From: Sphingomonas oligoaromativorans
GTDB taxonomy: Bacteria; Pseudomonadota; Alphaproteobacteria; Sphingomonadales; Sphingomonadaceae
Reading direction: 5' to 3'
Assembly: GCF_011762195.1 (NCBI RefSeq)
Contig: NZ_JAASQK010000002.1
Span: forward strand, 186,001 to 250,000
DNA: 64,000 nucleotides
In this document: positions 1-8,972 of the stretch, in pieces
Position numbering within the stretch: position 1 is the stretch's first letter
Layout: the number at the start of each line of letters is the position of its first letter
Notes under the pieces: model-generated
Database searches by the model: none
The model's input: the letters and a program-made list of their open reading frames with translations, nothing else
Told to the model about the DNA's origin: nothing
Translations under genes and position numbers: made by a program

Positions 1-103
1 GCTTTTCCGGCGTGGCGGGCGCCACGGGGGCCGCCGGCGTCGTCGACGAAACAGGCCGAAGCCGGATCGGCTCAGCTCCTCCCGCCTTCTCGATGCCATC
101 CAT
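1..103 (-). CDS. 5' end of an unidentified gene, possibly flgM
   Basis: An open frame runs leftward off the window from an ATG. Its 34 visible codons (MDGIEKAGGAEPIRLRPVSS, then a Pro/Ala/Thr-rich stretch) contain no stop. A GGAG ribosome site lies 7 nt before the ATG. Anti-sigma-28 factors (FlgM) often have short, disordered, Pro/Ala-rich N-termini, and a sigma-28-like promoter lies just upstream, so FlgM is my guess. The visible part is too short to establish this; it could be any low-complexity N-terminus. Confidence 0.35.
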   Translation of the reverse strand, partial: MDGIEKAGGAEPIRLRPVSSTTPAAPVAPATPEK

Positions 104-138
104 TGTCGTGCTCCAGTCCCGTGGGTGCTTCACGACGG

Positions 139-165
139 GTAACGACCGCTTCCCGGCAAACTTAA
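139..165 (-). promoter_or_regulatory. FliA (sigma-28)-like promoter
   Basis: Read on the minus strand, TTAAGTTT (158-165) is followed by exactly 11 nt and then GTCGTTAC (139-146). The enteric FliA consensus is TAAAGTTT-N11-GCCGATAA, so the -35 box matches 7 of 8, the -10 box 5 of 8, and the spacing is exact. It points at the partial gene that starts 36 nt downstream. Inferred from one match only. Confidence 0.35.
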
Positions 166-183
166 ATCGGCTTCAGCAAATTT

Positions 184-1107
184 TTACGCTCGGGGATGCG
201 CCGCCCTGTAAACGTCCATCAGGCGGGCAGCGTCGACGGCCGTGTAGATCTGCGTGGAGGAGAGGCTCGCATGGCCGAGCAGCTCCTGCAACTGGCGCAA
301 ATCCGCGCCTCCGGCCAGCAGATGGGTGGCGAAGCTGTGGCGCAGCGCGTGCGGCGTCGTCCGCTCCGGCAGCCCCAGCCGCACGCGGGCGGCACGCACC
401 GCCCGGCGGACGATCCCGGCATCGAGCCCGCCGCCCCGCGCTCCCCGGAACAGCGGCGTGCCGGGGGTCAGCGGATAAGGACATTCCTGCACATATTCCG
501 CAATCGCCTCCCGCACGACGGGCAGCAGCGGAACGACGCGCTGCTTGGAGCCCTTGCCCGTCACCATGATCGTCTCGCCGAGCGGGAGGAGACGCGCGTC
601 GAGCGCCATCGCCTCGCCCACGCGAAGCCCCGCCCCGTAGAGCAGCAGCAGCACCGCGAGGTCGCGCCTGGCAAGCCAGGGCTTGTCCTGCGCGTCGGCG
701 GCGTCATGGGCCAGCGCCTTCGCCTCAGCGGGCGCGATTGGGCGTGGCACGCCCTTCTTGACGCGCGGCGCGCGGATGCGGGGCGTCGCCGCCGGGCTCC
801 CGTTGGCGAAATCGAGAAAGGCACGCACCGCCGACAGCTCCCGCGCGGCCGACGCATTGGTGAGCCCGCCGACATCGCGCCGCCGCGCCAGATAGGCCCG
901 CAGGTCCGCCGCGTCGAGCGCGGCGAGCATGGCCGCGTCCACCGCCTCGCCGCGATGCTCGCCGAGGAAGGCGACCAGCCGGTGCGCCGTCGCGAGATAG
1001 GCGCGCACCGTATGCGCCGAGCGCAACCGGGTGCGGGCGAGATGTTCTCCGAAGGCGGCGGCGATGAGGCGGGCCGGATGATCGGCTAGGGTCAGGGAAG
1101 CAGCCAC
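184..1107 (-). CDS. xerC: Tyrosine recombinase XerC
   Basis: Site-specific recombinase that, with XerD, resolves chromosome dimers at dif during division. The 307-aa length fits the family. An N-terminal SAM-like core-binding domain (about residues 10-105) precedes the catalytic domain. The full catalytic set is visible: Arg162 (GAGLRVGEA), Lys185 (TGKGSKQR), His253 and Arg256 (HALRHSFATHL), His279 (LLGHAS) and Tyr288 (STQIYT). The start is GTG and overlaps the 3' end of the DUF484 gene by 16 bp, implying co-transcription. The DUF484-xerC pairing is common in proteobacteria. It is the housekeeping enzyme, not a phage integrase. Confidence 0.93.
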   Translation of the reverse strand: MAASLTLADHPARLIAAAFGEHLARTRLRSAHTVRAYLATAHRLVAFLGEHRGEAVDAAMLAALDAADLRAYLARRRDVGGLTNASAARELSAVRAFLDFANGSPAATPRIRAPRVKKGVPRPIAPAEAKALAHDAADAQDKPWLARRDLAVLLLLYGAGLRVGEAMALDARLLPLGETIMVTGKGSKQRVVPLLPVVREAIAEYVQECPYPLTPGTPLFRGARGGGLDAGIVRRAVRAARVRLGLPERTTPHALRHSFATHLLAGGADLRQLQELLGHASLSSTQIYTAVDAARLMDVYRAAHPRA

Positions 1108-1652
1108 CGCCCCACCATACGCGCCAGCGTCGCGCCGAGGAAGGCGAGCAGCTCGGACCCGTGGCGCGTCTCGAAACGCTGCTCCGCCCGCTGGCCGAGC
1201 GCGATCAGGCCGCAGGCGTGCGGCGCCGGATGATCGAGCCGCACCAGCGCCTCCGCCCGGATCAGCGGCGCGGCCGGGCCGAACAGCGGATGCCCCTGCT
1301 CGACGCCGCGCAGGACGACCCCCTCCAGCCCGCGCATGATCCGCCCGATCACCCGCCGGTCGACATAGTTGAGCCCGTTGGAATCGGCGCGCAGCCCCGT
1401 CTCTCCGACATGCAGCGCCAGTGCGACGGCATCGACGCCGAGAATGTCCGGCCAGTCCTGCGTGACGATGTGGACGAGATGTTCGAGGCTGTCCGCCTCG
1501 ATCGCGGCGAGCACGGCGGCATGGATCGCCGCCACCGCGCCCGAATGGCCGCGCGCGAAGGCGATGAGATCCTGGTTCGCCTCCTCGACCTCCGCGACGC
1601 GCGCGCGAAGGCTCGCGACGGTCCAGTCCTGGAAATCGATGACGATACCCAT
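1092..1652 (-). CDS. DUF484 family protein
   Basis: This 186-aa protein fits the DUF484 family, usually encoded just before xerC and predicted to have a GAF-like fold. It opens with a helix likely to form a coiled coil (ASLRARVAEVEEANQDLIAFA), followed by an alpha/beta domain with the family-like segment VDRRVIGRIMRG and a closing helix LLAFLGATLARMVGRWL. Function is unknown; the location suggests a link to chromosome segregation or signalling. No clear ribosome site precedes the ATG. It lies 54 nt after the GNAT gene on the same strand. Confidence 0.85.
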   Translation of the reverse strand: MGIVIDFQDWTVASLRARVAEVEEANQDLIAFARGHSGAVAAIHAAVLAAIEADSLEHLVHIVTQDWPDILGVDAVALALHVGETGLRADSNGLNYVDRRVIGRIMRGLEGVVLRGVEQGHPLFGPAAPLIRAEALVRLDHPAPHACGLIALGQRAEQRFETRHGSELLAFLGATLARMVGRWLLP

Positions 1653-1706
1653 GAGAGGAGCTTAGCGCAGGCTGGTTAAAAGGAAATGGCCCCTCTGGGC
1701 GGCGGC

Positions 1707-2207
1707 CTAACCTTCCACGAACAGGCGGCTTTCCCCACCGTGCTGGGGCAATGTCACCCGCCCCTCCTCGCGAAAGCCGAGCCGCAGGAGCAGCGCCGCC
1801 GACGCCGCGTTATGAGGCGCGGTGATCGCCAGCAGCGGGCCGATATGCAGTTCGCGCCGCGCCCAGGCGATCAGCGCCTTCGACGCCTCGCGGCCATAGC
1901 CCTTGCCGGTATGATCGGCGAGGAAGGCGAAGCCGAGATCCGGCCCGTCCAGCCCCTCGCGCCGCACGAAGCCGACGGTGCCGACCGGCTCGTCCCCCTC
2001 CTTCAGCGCGACGCGGAACATGCCGAAGCCATGCGTCTCGTAGGAGGCGAGCACCCGGACGCGGATATATTCCTCCGCCTCCGCCACGGTGCGGACGCCG
2101 CGATCGCCGATATTGGCGAGGAATCCCGGATCGTTCAGGATCGCCAGCATGAAGGGCGCATCCTCCAGCCCGATCCGCCTGATCGTCAACCGCTCCGTCT
2201 CCAACAT
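1707..2207 (-). CDS. GNAT family N-acetyltransferase (RimJ/RimL-like)
   Basis: A 166-aa acetyltransferase of the RimJ/RimL branch, which moves an acetyl group from acetyl-CoA to protein N-termini or small amines. It opens with the typical LETERLTIRRIGLEDAPFML and carries the acetyl-CoA loop DHTGKGYGREASKALIAWA (about residues 96-114) and the later NAASAALLLRLGF. The open frame reaches much further upstream, but the ATG at 2207 is preceded by GGGAGAGG and starts the conserved domain, so I use it. It is divergent from priA with about 100 nt between. Substrate unknown. Confidence 0.85.
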   Translation of the reverse strand: MLETERLTIRRIGLEDAPFMLAILNDPGFLANIGDRGVRTVAEAEEYIRVRVLASYETHGFGMFRVALKEGDEPVGTVGFVRREGLDGPDLGFAFLADHTGKGYGREASKALIAWARRELHIGPLLAITAPHNAASAALLLRLGFREEGRVTLPQHGGESRLFVEG

Positions 2208-2306
2208 CCGCCTCTCCCTGTCCCGCGACAATGAAGCATCTCCCGGCGCGGCGCGAAAGCCCTCCCCTGTTGCGCGGCCGCCTTCGATCCTAGATGGGAG
2301 GGAGCG

Positions 2307-4475
2307 ATGTCCCGTGCCCGCGTCCTGCTCCTCAACTCGGCCCTCGGCCCGCTCGACTATCGCGTGCCGCACGGCATGGCGGTGGAGCCGGGCTCGATCG
2401 TGCTGGCCCCGCTCGGCCCGCGCCAGCTCGCCGGCGTGGTGTGGGAGGCGGAGCGGATGCCCTCCGACGCGGAGGTGGGCGACAATCGGCTGCGCAATCT
2501 GCTCTCGGTCTACGATCTGCCCCCGATCGCCGCGCCGCTCCGCCGTCTGATCGAGTGGACCGCCAACTATTATCTCGCGCCGCCCGCGGCCGTGCTGCGC
2601 ATGTCGCTGGCGTCCGCGAGCGCGCTGGAGGGCGGGCGCACCGTCGTCGAATATCGCGCGACGGGTGTGGTGCCCGATCGCCTCACGCCCCAGCGCGCTC
2701 AGGCGCTGGAGCGGATCGGCGAGCGGCAGGGGCTGGTCCGCGAGCTGGCCGCCATTGCGGACGTCACCGACGCGGTGATCCGGGGCCTTGTGAAGACGGG
2801 CGCGATCGAGGCGGTGGAGGTGGCGGTGGACGCGCCCTTCATCGATCCCGATCCGTCCTTCGCGCCCCCCGAACTCTCCCCCGAACAGCGTGAAGTGGCG
2901 GACAGCATCGTCGAGGCGGTGGACGCCCATCGCTTCGACCCCATGCTGCTCGACGGCGTGACGGGATCGGGCAAGACCGAGGTCTATTTCGAGGCGGTCG
3001 CGGCGGCGATCCGGGCGGGGCGGCAATCGCTGATCCTGCTCCCCGAGATCGCGCTGACCGAGCCTTTCCTCAAGCGTTTCGAGAAGCGTTTCGGCCATCT
3101 TCCCGTGGCGTGGCATTCGGACCTGCGCCAATCCCAGCGCCGCCGCGCATGGCGCGCCATCGCGACTGGCGAGGCGAAGGTGGTGATCGGGGCGCGCTCC
3201 TCGCTGTTCCTGCCCTATCGGAACCTCGGCCTGATCGTCGTCGACGAGGCGCACGAGACCAGCTTCAAGCAGGAAGAAGGCGTGATGTACCACGCCCGCG
3301 ACGTCGCCGTGATGCGCGGGCATTTCGAGAGCATCCCGGTGCTGCTCGCCTCCGCCACGCCGGCGATCGAGACGCGCCAGATGGTGGCGGCGGGGAAGTA
3401 TCGCGAGCTGAAGCTCCCCGGCCGCTACGGCCCGGCGCAGATGCCCGCCATCTCGATCATCAACCTCACGCAGGATGTGCCCCCCAAGCAGCGCTGGATC
3501 GCGCCGACGCTGGTCGCGGCTTTGCAGGAGACGATGGAGAAGGGCGAACAGTCGCTGCTCTTCCTCAACCGGCGCGGCTATGCGCCGCTAACCTTGTGCC
3601 GGACCTGCGGACACCGCTTCCGCTGCCCGAACTGCACGGCGTGGATGGTGGAACACCGGCTGATGGCGCGGCTCGCCTGTCACCATTGCGGGCATGTGAT
3701 GCCGCCGCCCGCCGCCTGCCCCGAATGCCATGAGGAGGACAGCCTCGTCGCCTGCGGCCCCGGCGTCGAGCGCATCGCCGACGAGGTGGCCGCCATCCTC
3801 CCCGACGCGCGCACCGCCGTGGTGACGTCCGACACCATCTGGTCCCCCGCCAAGGCCGCCGAGTTCGTCAACCGGATGGAGGCGGGCGACATCGACGTGG
3901 TGATCGGAACCCAGCTCATCACCAAGGGCTATCACTTCCCCAACCTCACGCTGGTCGGCGTGGTGGACGCGGACCTCGGCCTGTCGGGCGGAGACCTCCG
4001 CGCCGCCGAGCGCAGCTTCCAGCAGATCGCGCAGGTCGCCGGGCGCGCAGGTCGCGGGGCCAAGCCGGGGCGCGTCTTCCTCCAGACCCGCGAGCCGCAG
4101 GCACCGGTGATCCAGGCGCTGGTGACGGGCGACGCCGACAGCTTCTACGAGGCCGAGACGGACAGCCGCCGCGAGGCCGGCGCGCCGCCCTTCGGTCGCT
4201 ACGCCGCGATCATCGTCTCCGCCGAGAAGCAGGACGAGGCGGTCGCCACCGCCCGCCTGATCGGCCGCAGCGCGCCGGAGGTGGAGGGGATGATGGTGTT
4301 CGGCCCCGCCCCCGCCCCGCTCGCCATGCTGAGGGGGCGGCATCGCCAGCGCCTGCTCGTCCACGCCCGGCGCGCGCTCGACGTGCAGGACGTGATCCGC
4401 GGCTGGCTCGGCGCGCTCGAATGGCCGCGCGGGGTGCGCGTGGCGGTGGACGTCGACCCGTACAGCTTCATGTGA
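2307..4475 (+). CDS. priA: Primosomal protein N' (replication restart helicase PriA)
   Basis: 3'-to-5' DNA helicase that reloads the replisome at stalled forks. The 722-aa length fits. In order: N-terminal 3'-DNA-binding domain, helicase lobe 1 with Walker A GVTGSGKTEV (about residue 214) and DEAH (about 312), zinc-binding module with Cys pairs CRTCGHRFRCPNC and CHHCGH...CPECH (about 431-475), and lobe 2 with the late motif IAQVAGRAGRG. A GGGAGGGAGCG site precedes the ATG. Nothing looks degenerate. Confidence 0.96.
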   Translation: MSRARVLLLNSALGPLDYRVPHGMAVEPGSIVLAPLGPRQLAGVVWEAERMPSDAEVGDNRLRNLLSVYDLPPIAAPLRRLIEWTANYYLAPPAAVLRMSLASASALEGGRTVVEYRATGVVPDRLTPQRAQALERIGERQGLVRELAAIADVTDAVIRGLVKTGAIEAVEVAVDAPFIDPDPSFAPPELSPEQREVADSIVEAVDAHRFDPMLLDGVTGSGKTEVYFEAVAAAIRAGRQSLILLPEIALTEPFLKRFEKRFGHLPVAWHSDLRQSQRRRAWRAIATGEAKVVIGARSSLFLPYRNLGLIVVDEAHETSFKQEEGVMYHARDVAVMRGHFESIPVLLASATPAIETRQMVAAGKYRELKLPGRYGPAQMPAISIINLTQDVPPKQRWIAPTLVAALQETMEKGEQSLLFLNRRGYAPLTLCRTCGHRFRCPNCTAWMVEHRLMARLACHHCGHVMPPPAACPECHEEDSLVACGPGVERIADEVAAILPDARTAVVTSDTIWSPAKAAEFVNRMEAGDIDVVIGTQLITKGYHFPNLTLVGVVDADLGLSGGDLRAAERSFQQIAQVAGRAGRGAKPGRVFLQTREPQAPVIQALVTGDADSFYEAETDSRREAGAPPFGRYAAIIVSAEKQDEAVATARLIGRSAPEVEGMMVFGPAPAPLAMLRGRHRQRLLVHARRALDVQDVIRGWLGALEWPRGVRVAVDVDPYSFM

Positions 4476-4606
4476 GCCGGCGCATTCCGCTTACCTCGCC
4501 GGGGTTCCATACCCCTTTGGCGACAAACCCATACGGTGAAATTCCTCTGGTAATGTAGGATTTCCGCTGCCAGCATCCGGGCGATTGCGCAGGGAGGGGG
4601 CCGGCG

Positions 4607-6256
4607 ATGGCGACGAAACACATGCACGCGTGTCAACTTCGCCGCTGGCGGATGCCGATCGCCGCCGCGCTGCTGCTGTCGACAGGGCCTGCCTTCGCCG
4701 AACTGCCGATCGCCGAGACGCGGATGATCGTGACGCTGCCCGAAAGCTGGAAGGGCGATGCGTCCGGTCGGCTGCTGGTCTTCGCCAGCCCGGTGAAGCC
4801 GGGCGAGGCCGATCAGGCGGATGTCGACACCTCCACCTTCGATCCGCAGGCCGTCTCGGTCGCCGCGCGGGACGTGGCCACCTTCGGCGTGGCGCGCACC
4901 GTGCAGATCAACACGCAGGAAACCGCCTTCCCCGCCGGCTTCGCGGCGCTGCCCGCCGGCGACTATCGCGTGCAGGCGGTGCTCGATCGCAACGGGGATT
5001 ATAATTATGGCGGGCGCGGCCCCGGCGATCTCGTGTCGAAGGTGGTGACGATCCACTGGCCCGAACAGTCCCCCGCCACGCTCCCGCTCGACCGGACGAT
5101 CCCGGACCGGGCACTGTGGGATTTCTCGGATGCGCCCAGGGACGTGCAGCAGGCCGTCGCCGATGCCAAACCGCATCTCCACGAGGAGTTGTTCCAGAGC
5201 CCCGCGCTCAGCGTCTTCTGGGGCCGCCCGATCACGATCAAGGCGTGGGTACTCACCCCGCCCGGCTACAGCCCCGACGCGCGCCAGACCTACCCCACCG
5301 TCTACGAGACCGGCGGCTTCGGCTCGACGCACAAGCGCGACATCGCGATGGCGGGCCGCATCTGGGGGCTGGAGGCGACCAAGGACATCCCGCCGATGAT
5401 CTGGGTGTTCCTCGATCAAAGCTCGCTCGGCACCGGCACCACCGAGTTCGCGGACAGCGTGAACAACGGGCCATGGGGCCACGCGCTCACCGCCGAGCTG
5501 ATCCCCTCGCTGGAGAAACAGTACCGGATGGACGGCAAGGCGTCCGGCCGCTTCCTCACCGGGCACAGCTCGGGCGGCTGGGCGACTTTGTGGTTGCAGG
5601 TGCGCTACCCCAAGGTCTTCGGCGGCACATGGTCCACCTCGCCCGATCCGAGCGACTTCCACGATTTCACCGGCGCCGATCTCTACGCGCCGGGCGCCAA
5701 TTTCTATCGGGATGCCGCCGGCAAGCCACGCCCGCTGATCCGCGACCATGACAAGCTGATCGCCACCATCCCGGATTTCGCGAAGCTGGAGGCGGTGCTG
5801 GGCCATGACGGCGGCCAGTTCCGCTCGTTCGAATGGGTGTTCAGCCCGCGCGGGGCGGACGGCACGCCGATGGAGATGTTCGACCGCACCACCGGCGCGG
5901 TGGACCCGGCCGTCGTCTCCTACTGGCGCGATCATTACGACATCGCCCATATGATCGAGACGCGCTGGCCCGAGCTGAAGCCCGATCTCGACGGCAAGGT
6001 CCATCTGATCGTGGGGACGGCGGACACCTTCTATCTCGACGGCGCCGCCCACCGGCTGGACGCCGCGATGAAGAAGGTCGGCGCGCACGCGCAGATCAGC
6101 TTCCTGCCCGACAAGACGCATTTCGATCTCTACGAACGGGGCGGAGACAAGCGCGCGCTGACCAGGGATATCGCCAGGGCGATGTACGCGACGGCACGCC
6201 CCGAAGCGGCGCCCGCGAAGAAGCGGCCGGCGCGGAAATCTTCCCGGCGGCACTGA
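4607..6256 (+). CDS. Secreted alpha/beta-hydrolase, putative esterase (Fes/EsD-like)
   Basis: A 549-aa exported protein with a signal peptide (RRWRMPIAAALLLSTGPAFA). Residues about 30-170 form a beta-rich N-terminal domain; the rest resembles the esterase-D/enterochelin-esterase family. The nucleophile elbow GHSSGG places Ser at about residue 320, and a late DKTHFDLY supplies a candidate catalytic His. The basic, Lys/Arg-rich C-terminus (KKRPARKSSRR) is unusual for a secreted enzyme. A GGGAGGGGG site precedes the ATG. Substrate unknown: peptide, carbohydrate ester or siderophore ester are all possible. Confidence 0.8.
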   Translation: MATKHMHACQLRRWRMPIAAALLLSTGPAFAELPIAETRMIVTLPESWKGDASGRLLVFASPVKPGEADQADVDTSTFDPQAVSVAARDVATFGVARTVQINTQETAFPAGFAALPAGDYRVQAVLDRNGDYNYGGRGPGDLVSKVVTIHWPEQSPATLPLDRTIPDRALWDFSDAPRDVQQAVADAKPHLHEELFQSPALSVFWGRPITIKAWVLTPPGYSPDARQTYPTVYETGGFGSTHKRDIAMAGRIWGLEATKDIPPMIWVFLDQSSLGTGTTEFADSVNNGPWGHALTAELIPSLEKQYRMDGKASGRFLTGHSSGGWATLWLQVRYPKVFGGTWSTSPDPSDFHDFTGADLYAPGANFYRDAAGKPRPLIRDHDKLIATIPDFAKLEAVLGHDGGQFRSFEWVFSPRGADGTPMEMFDRTTGAVDPAVVSYWRDHYDIAHMIETRWPELKPDLDGKVHLIVGTADTFYLDGAAHRLDAAMKKVGAHAQISFLPDKTHFDLYERGGDKRALTRDIARAMYATARPEAAPAKKRPARKSSRRH

Positions 6257-6345
6257 TATAGCCCCGCTCCGGGGCTATATTCCGCATCACCGGACTGGCA
6301 CTTCCGGGCATGAGGATGGAAGGATGCGCGATGCGAAAGCGTCGT

Positions 6346-6355
6346 GGGGGGGGGG
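6346..6355. repeat. G10 homopolymer just upstream of a start codon
   Basis: Ten consecutive G residues end 5 nt before the ATG at 6361. The tract may act as the ribosome-binding site. If translation instead begins at the upstream in-frame ATGs (6310 or 6331), it lies inside the coding sequence. Long mononucleotide runs can vary in length by slippage, and they are also a common place for assembly errors. Confidence 0.8.
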
Positions 6356-6360
6356 CTGTA

Positions 6361-7938
6361 ATGCGTAAGCCGTTCATGGGGATATTGCTGGGCGCGGCGG
6401 CCGCGCTCGGCGCGCCGGCTCATGCCGCGTGGTATGAGGCCAGCACCGATCATTTCATCATCGATGCGAATAGCAGCCCGGCGCGCATCCGCGACTTCGC
6501 GGTGAAGCTCGAGCGCTTCGATGCCGAAATGCGGACGCTTTACGGCGTGCAGGACGATCCCAGCCGCCGCTCCAACCGCATCCATATCTACGCGACCGAT
6601 GTCGGCACGATCCAGAGCCTGTGCAACTGCGGAAGCTCGGTGCGGGGCTTCTACACGCCGCGGGCCGGAGGCTCAGCGATCTTCACGCTCTCGCTGTCGA
6701 ATCCGGGCAGTAATGATTCCTATGACCTCACCGCGCAGGACGCGCTGCTCCACGAATATAGCCATCATTTCATGTTCGCGAATTTCACCGCCGCCTATCC
6801 CATGTGGTACATGGAGGGGTTCGCGGAATTCAACGCGAACGTAAAGTTCGAGGACGATGGCTCGGTGCTGGTCGGCCGACCGGCCGATTATCGCGCTTAC
6901 GGCCTGTTCTCGCACACAACGCTGTCGATCCGCGAATTGCTCGATCCGCCGCCGCGCATCCTGCACGACCCCGCGATGCTCGACATGATCTACGCGCGCG
7001 GCTGGCTGCTCGTTCACTACCTCATGATGAACAAGGATCGGCGCGGCCAGCTCGACACATATCTGGCCGAGATGAACAAGGGGAAATCGAGCATCGATGC
7101 CGCGACCCTCGCCTTCGGCGACCTGCACAAGCTCGACGGGGAACTGAGCGCCTATCTCGCCGAGAACCGCTTTGCCGAGATGCGCGTCCCACCGCCGGCC
7201 ACGACTCCCACCGTGGACGTGCAGCCCCTTTCTCCGGGCGCGGCGGCAATGATCTTCGTCCACATGCGCTCCACCAGAGGCGTCGACGAGAAACAGGCCA
7301 AGGCGCTGCTCCCCGAAGCGGAGAAGCGTGCCGCGCCCTATCCCGGCGATCCGCGCGTGCAGGTCGAGCTGGCCGAGGCCGAATTCGATGCCGGCAATGA
7401 CGATGCGGCGGAGGCCGCCGCCGATCGGGCACTCGCGGCCGATCCCCATCAGCAGCGGGCCATGCTCTACAAGGGCAGAGTGGCTGTCCGCCGCGCGGTG
7501 AAGGCTCATGCGACCGATGCGCAGACCTGGTCGGCCGCGCGAAGCTGGTATGTGAAGGCCAACCGCGCGGACACCGAGGCGGCGTTGCCGCTCATCCTCT
7601 ATTACGAGAGCTATCTGGCGCAGGATGTGCGCGCGCCCGATCTCGCCGTGCAGGGGCTGCAAAAGGCGGAAGCGCTCGCGCCCGAGGATTCGGGCGTCCA
7701 CTTCCTGCTCGCCGGGCGGATGCTCGACGATGGCAAGACCCAGGCGGCACGCGCGCTGCTGGCTCCCATCGCCTATTCGCCGCATGGTATGCGCGGCGCG
7801 GGCGCAGCGCGCACGTTGATCGACCTGATCGACAGCGGCAAGATCGCGGACGCCAGGACGAAGCTGGCGAACGGCCGGCCCACCAACGACGACAAGGCCG
7901 CCGGGAACAAGAGCGGCAAGGATCAGCCGAAAAGCTGA
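6361..7938 (+). CDS. Secreted HExxH protein with helical-repeat (TPR-like) C-terminus
   Basis: About 525 aa from the chosen start, which gives a clean signal peptide (MRKPFMGILLGAAAALGAPAHA); in-frame ATGs at 6310 and 6331 would add a basic leader. The first half carries HEYSHH (from about residue 131), then 15 residues later MEGFAEF, the spacing of a gluzincin metallopeptidase (two His, then Glu). This resembles DUF1570/peptidase-MA-like proteins. The second half is alpha-helical, with TPR-like segments (AEAEFDAGNDDAAEAAADRA; ALAPEDSGVHFLLAGRMLDD). The tail is Lys-rich. Its 3' end overlaps the convergent ada gene by 16 bp. Proteolytic activity is an inference. Confidence 0.7.
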   Translation: MRKPFMGILLGAAAALGAPAHAAWYEASTDHFIIDANSSPARIRDFAVKLERFDAEMRTLYGVQDDPSRRSNRIHIYATDVGTIQSLCNCGSSVRGFYTPRAGGSAIFTLSLSNPGSNDSYDLTAQDALLHEYSHHFMFANFTAAYPMWYMEGFAEFNANVKFEDDGSVLVGRPADYRAYGLFSHTTLSIRELLDPPPRILHDPAMLDMIYARGWLLVHYLMMNKDRRGQLDTYLAEMNKGKSSIDAATLAFGDLHKLDGELSAYLAENRFAEMRVPPPATTPTVDVQPLSPGAAAMIFVHMRSTRGVDEKQAKALLPEAEKRAAPYPGDPRVQVELAEAEFDAGNDDAAEAAADRALAADPHQQRAMLYKGRVAVRRAVKAHATDAQTWSAARSWYVKANRADTEAALPLILYYESYLAQDVRAPDLAVQGLQKAEALAPEDSGVHFLLAGRMLDDGKTQAARALLAPIAYSPHGMRGAGAARTLIDLIDSGKIADARTKLANGRPTNDDKAAGNKSGKDQPKS

Positions 7939-8972
7939 GCCTGCCGCCCCTCGCCCGCTTCGCGCTCCAGCAGCTCGGCCTTCATCGCCAGCCCCCACGC
8001 ATAGCCGCCCGGACTGCCATCTCCGCGACGGGCGCGGTGGCAGGGGATGAGGATCGCCACCGGATTCGCGCCGCACGCCGTTCCGGCCGCACGCGCCGCG
8101 CCCGGCTTGCCGGCCCGCGCCGCGAGTGCCGCATAACTCACGCTCTCCCCCGCCGGCACGCGGGAAAGCTCGCGCCACACCGCTTCCTGGAAGGCGGTGC
8201 CGCGCACGTCGAGCGGCAGGTCGTGCGCCCGCCCCGGCTCCTCCACCACCGCGACCGCGCTCGCCACCAGCGCCGCCATGTCCGCGCCGCCCGGCTCCAG
8301 CGTCGCGTTGGGGAAGTCGCGACGGAGCACCTCCTGCGGATCGCCGAAGGTGAGCCGGCAGATGCCCCGCTCGGTCGCGGCGACCAGCATCCGGCCGAAG
8401 CTGGTCGGCGCGGTGGCCCATCGGATCGTGGCGCCCCGGCCGCCGTCGCGCCAGGCGGACGGCGCCATGCCGAGCCGCCCCTCGGCCTCCTCGTAGAAAC
8501 GGCCCGGACCCGAATAGCCCGCCTCGTAGATCGCGTCGGTCACCCTGTCCTCCTGTCGCAGCGCCTGTTCCATCCGTCGCGCGCGGACGCCGCGGGCATA
8601 AGCGGCGGGCGTCACCCCGGTCCGCTTGCGGAACAGGCGATGGAAATGATGCGGCGCATATCCGGCCGCCCCGGCCATCTCGTCGAGCGTGGGCGGCGTG
8701 TCGGAGCGTTCGATCAGCGCCACCGCACGGGCCACGCCCTCGGCATCGCGGGCCACCGCGTCGGGCTTGCAGCGCAGACAGGGCCGCAAGCCCGCCGTCC
8801 GCGCCGCCTCACCATCGGCGAAGAAGCGCACATTCTCGCGCTTCGGATGCCGGGCCGCGCAGGACGGGCGGCAATAGATGCCGGTGGAGAGCACGCCGGT
8901 GACGAAGTCTCCATCCGCCGCACGATCGCGGCGCAGCACGGCCGCCCAGCGCTCCTCGTCCCGATCAGGCAT
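7923..8972 (-). CDS. ada: Bifunctional Ada: transcriptional activator and O6-methylguanine-DNA methyltransferase
   Basis: Adaptive-response protein that takes methyl groups from alkylated DNA and then activates repair genes. Domains in order: Ada zinc domain with Cys34, Cys38, Cys65 and Cys68 (TGIYCRPSC; LRPCLRC), AraC-type helix-turn-helix (about 75-170), and C-terminal methyltransferase with the acceptor motif IPCHR. Length 349 aa fits. The reading frame extends upstream, but the tandem ATGs at 8975/8972 begin the conserved domain. They overlap the stop of the DUF1203 gene by a few bases, so the two are probably co-translated. Autoregulation is expected from the family. Confidence 0.93.
   Translation of the reverse strand: MPDRDEERWAAVLRRDRAADGDFVTGVLSTGIYCRPSCAARHPKRENVRFFADGEAARTAGLRPCLRCKPDAVARDAEGVARAVALIERSDTPPTLDEMAGAAGYAPHHFHRLFRKRTGVTPAAYARGVRARRMEQALRQEDRVTDAIYEAGYSGPGRFYEEAEGRLGMAPSAWRDGGRGATIRWATAPTSFGRMLVAATERGICRLTFGDPQEVLRRDFPNATLEPGGADMAALVASAVAVVEEPGRAHDLPLDVRGTAFQEAVWRELSRVPAGESVSYAALAARAGKPGAARAAGTACGANPVAILIPCHRARRGDGSPGGYAWGLAMKAELLEREAGEGRQAQLFG

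Noticed and set aside
184-1107. Tyrosine recombinase as a sign of an integrated element
   Set aside because: It pairs with DUF484 in the normal xerC context and no attachment repeats, tRNA or phage genes are present.
1707-3323. 538-codon minus-strand frame covering priA and the GNAT gene
   Set aside because: Only its last 166 codons match a protein family (GNAT); the rest is the mirror of priA with typical GC-skewed composition.
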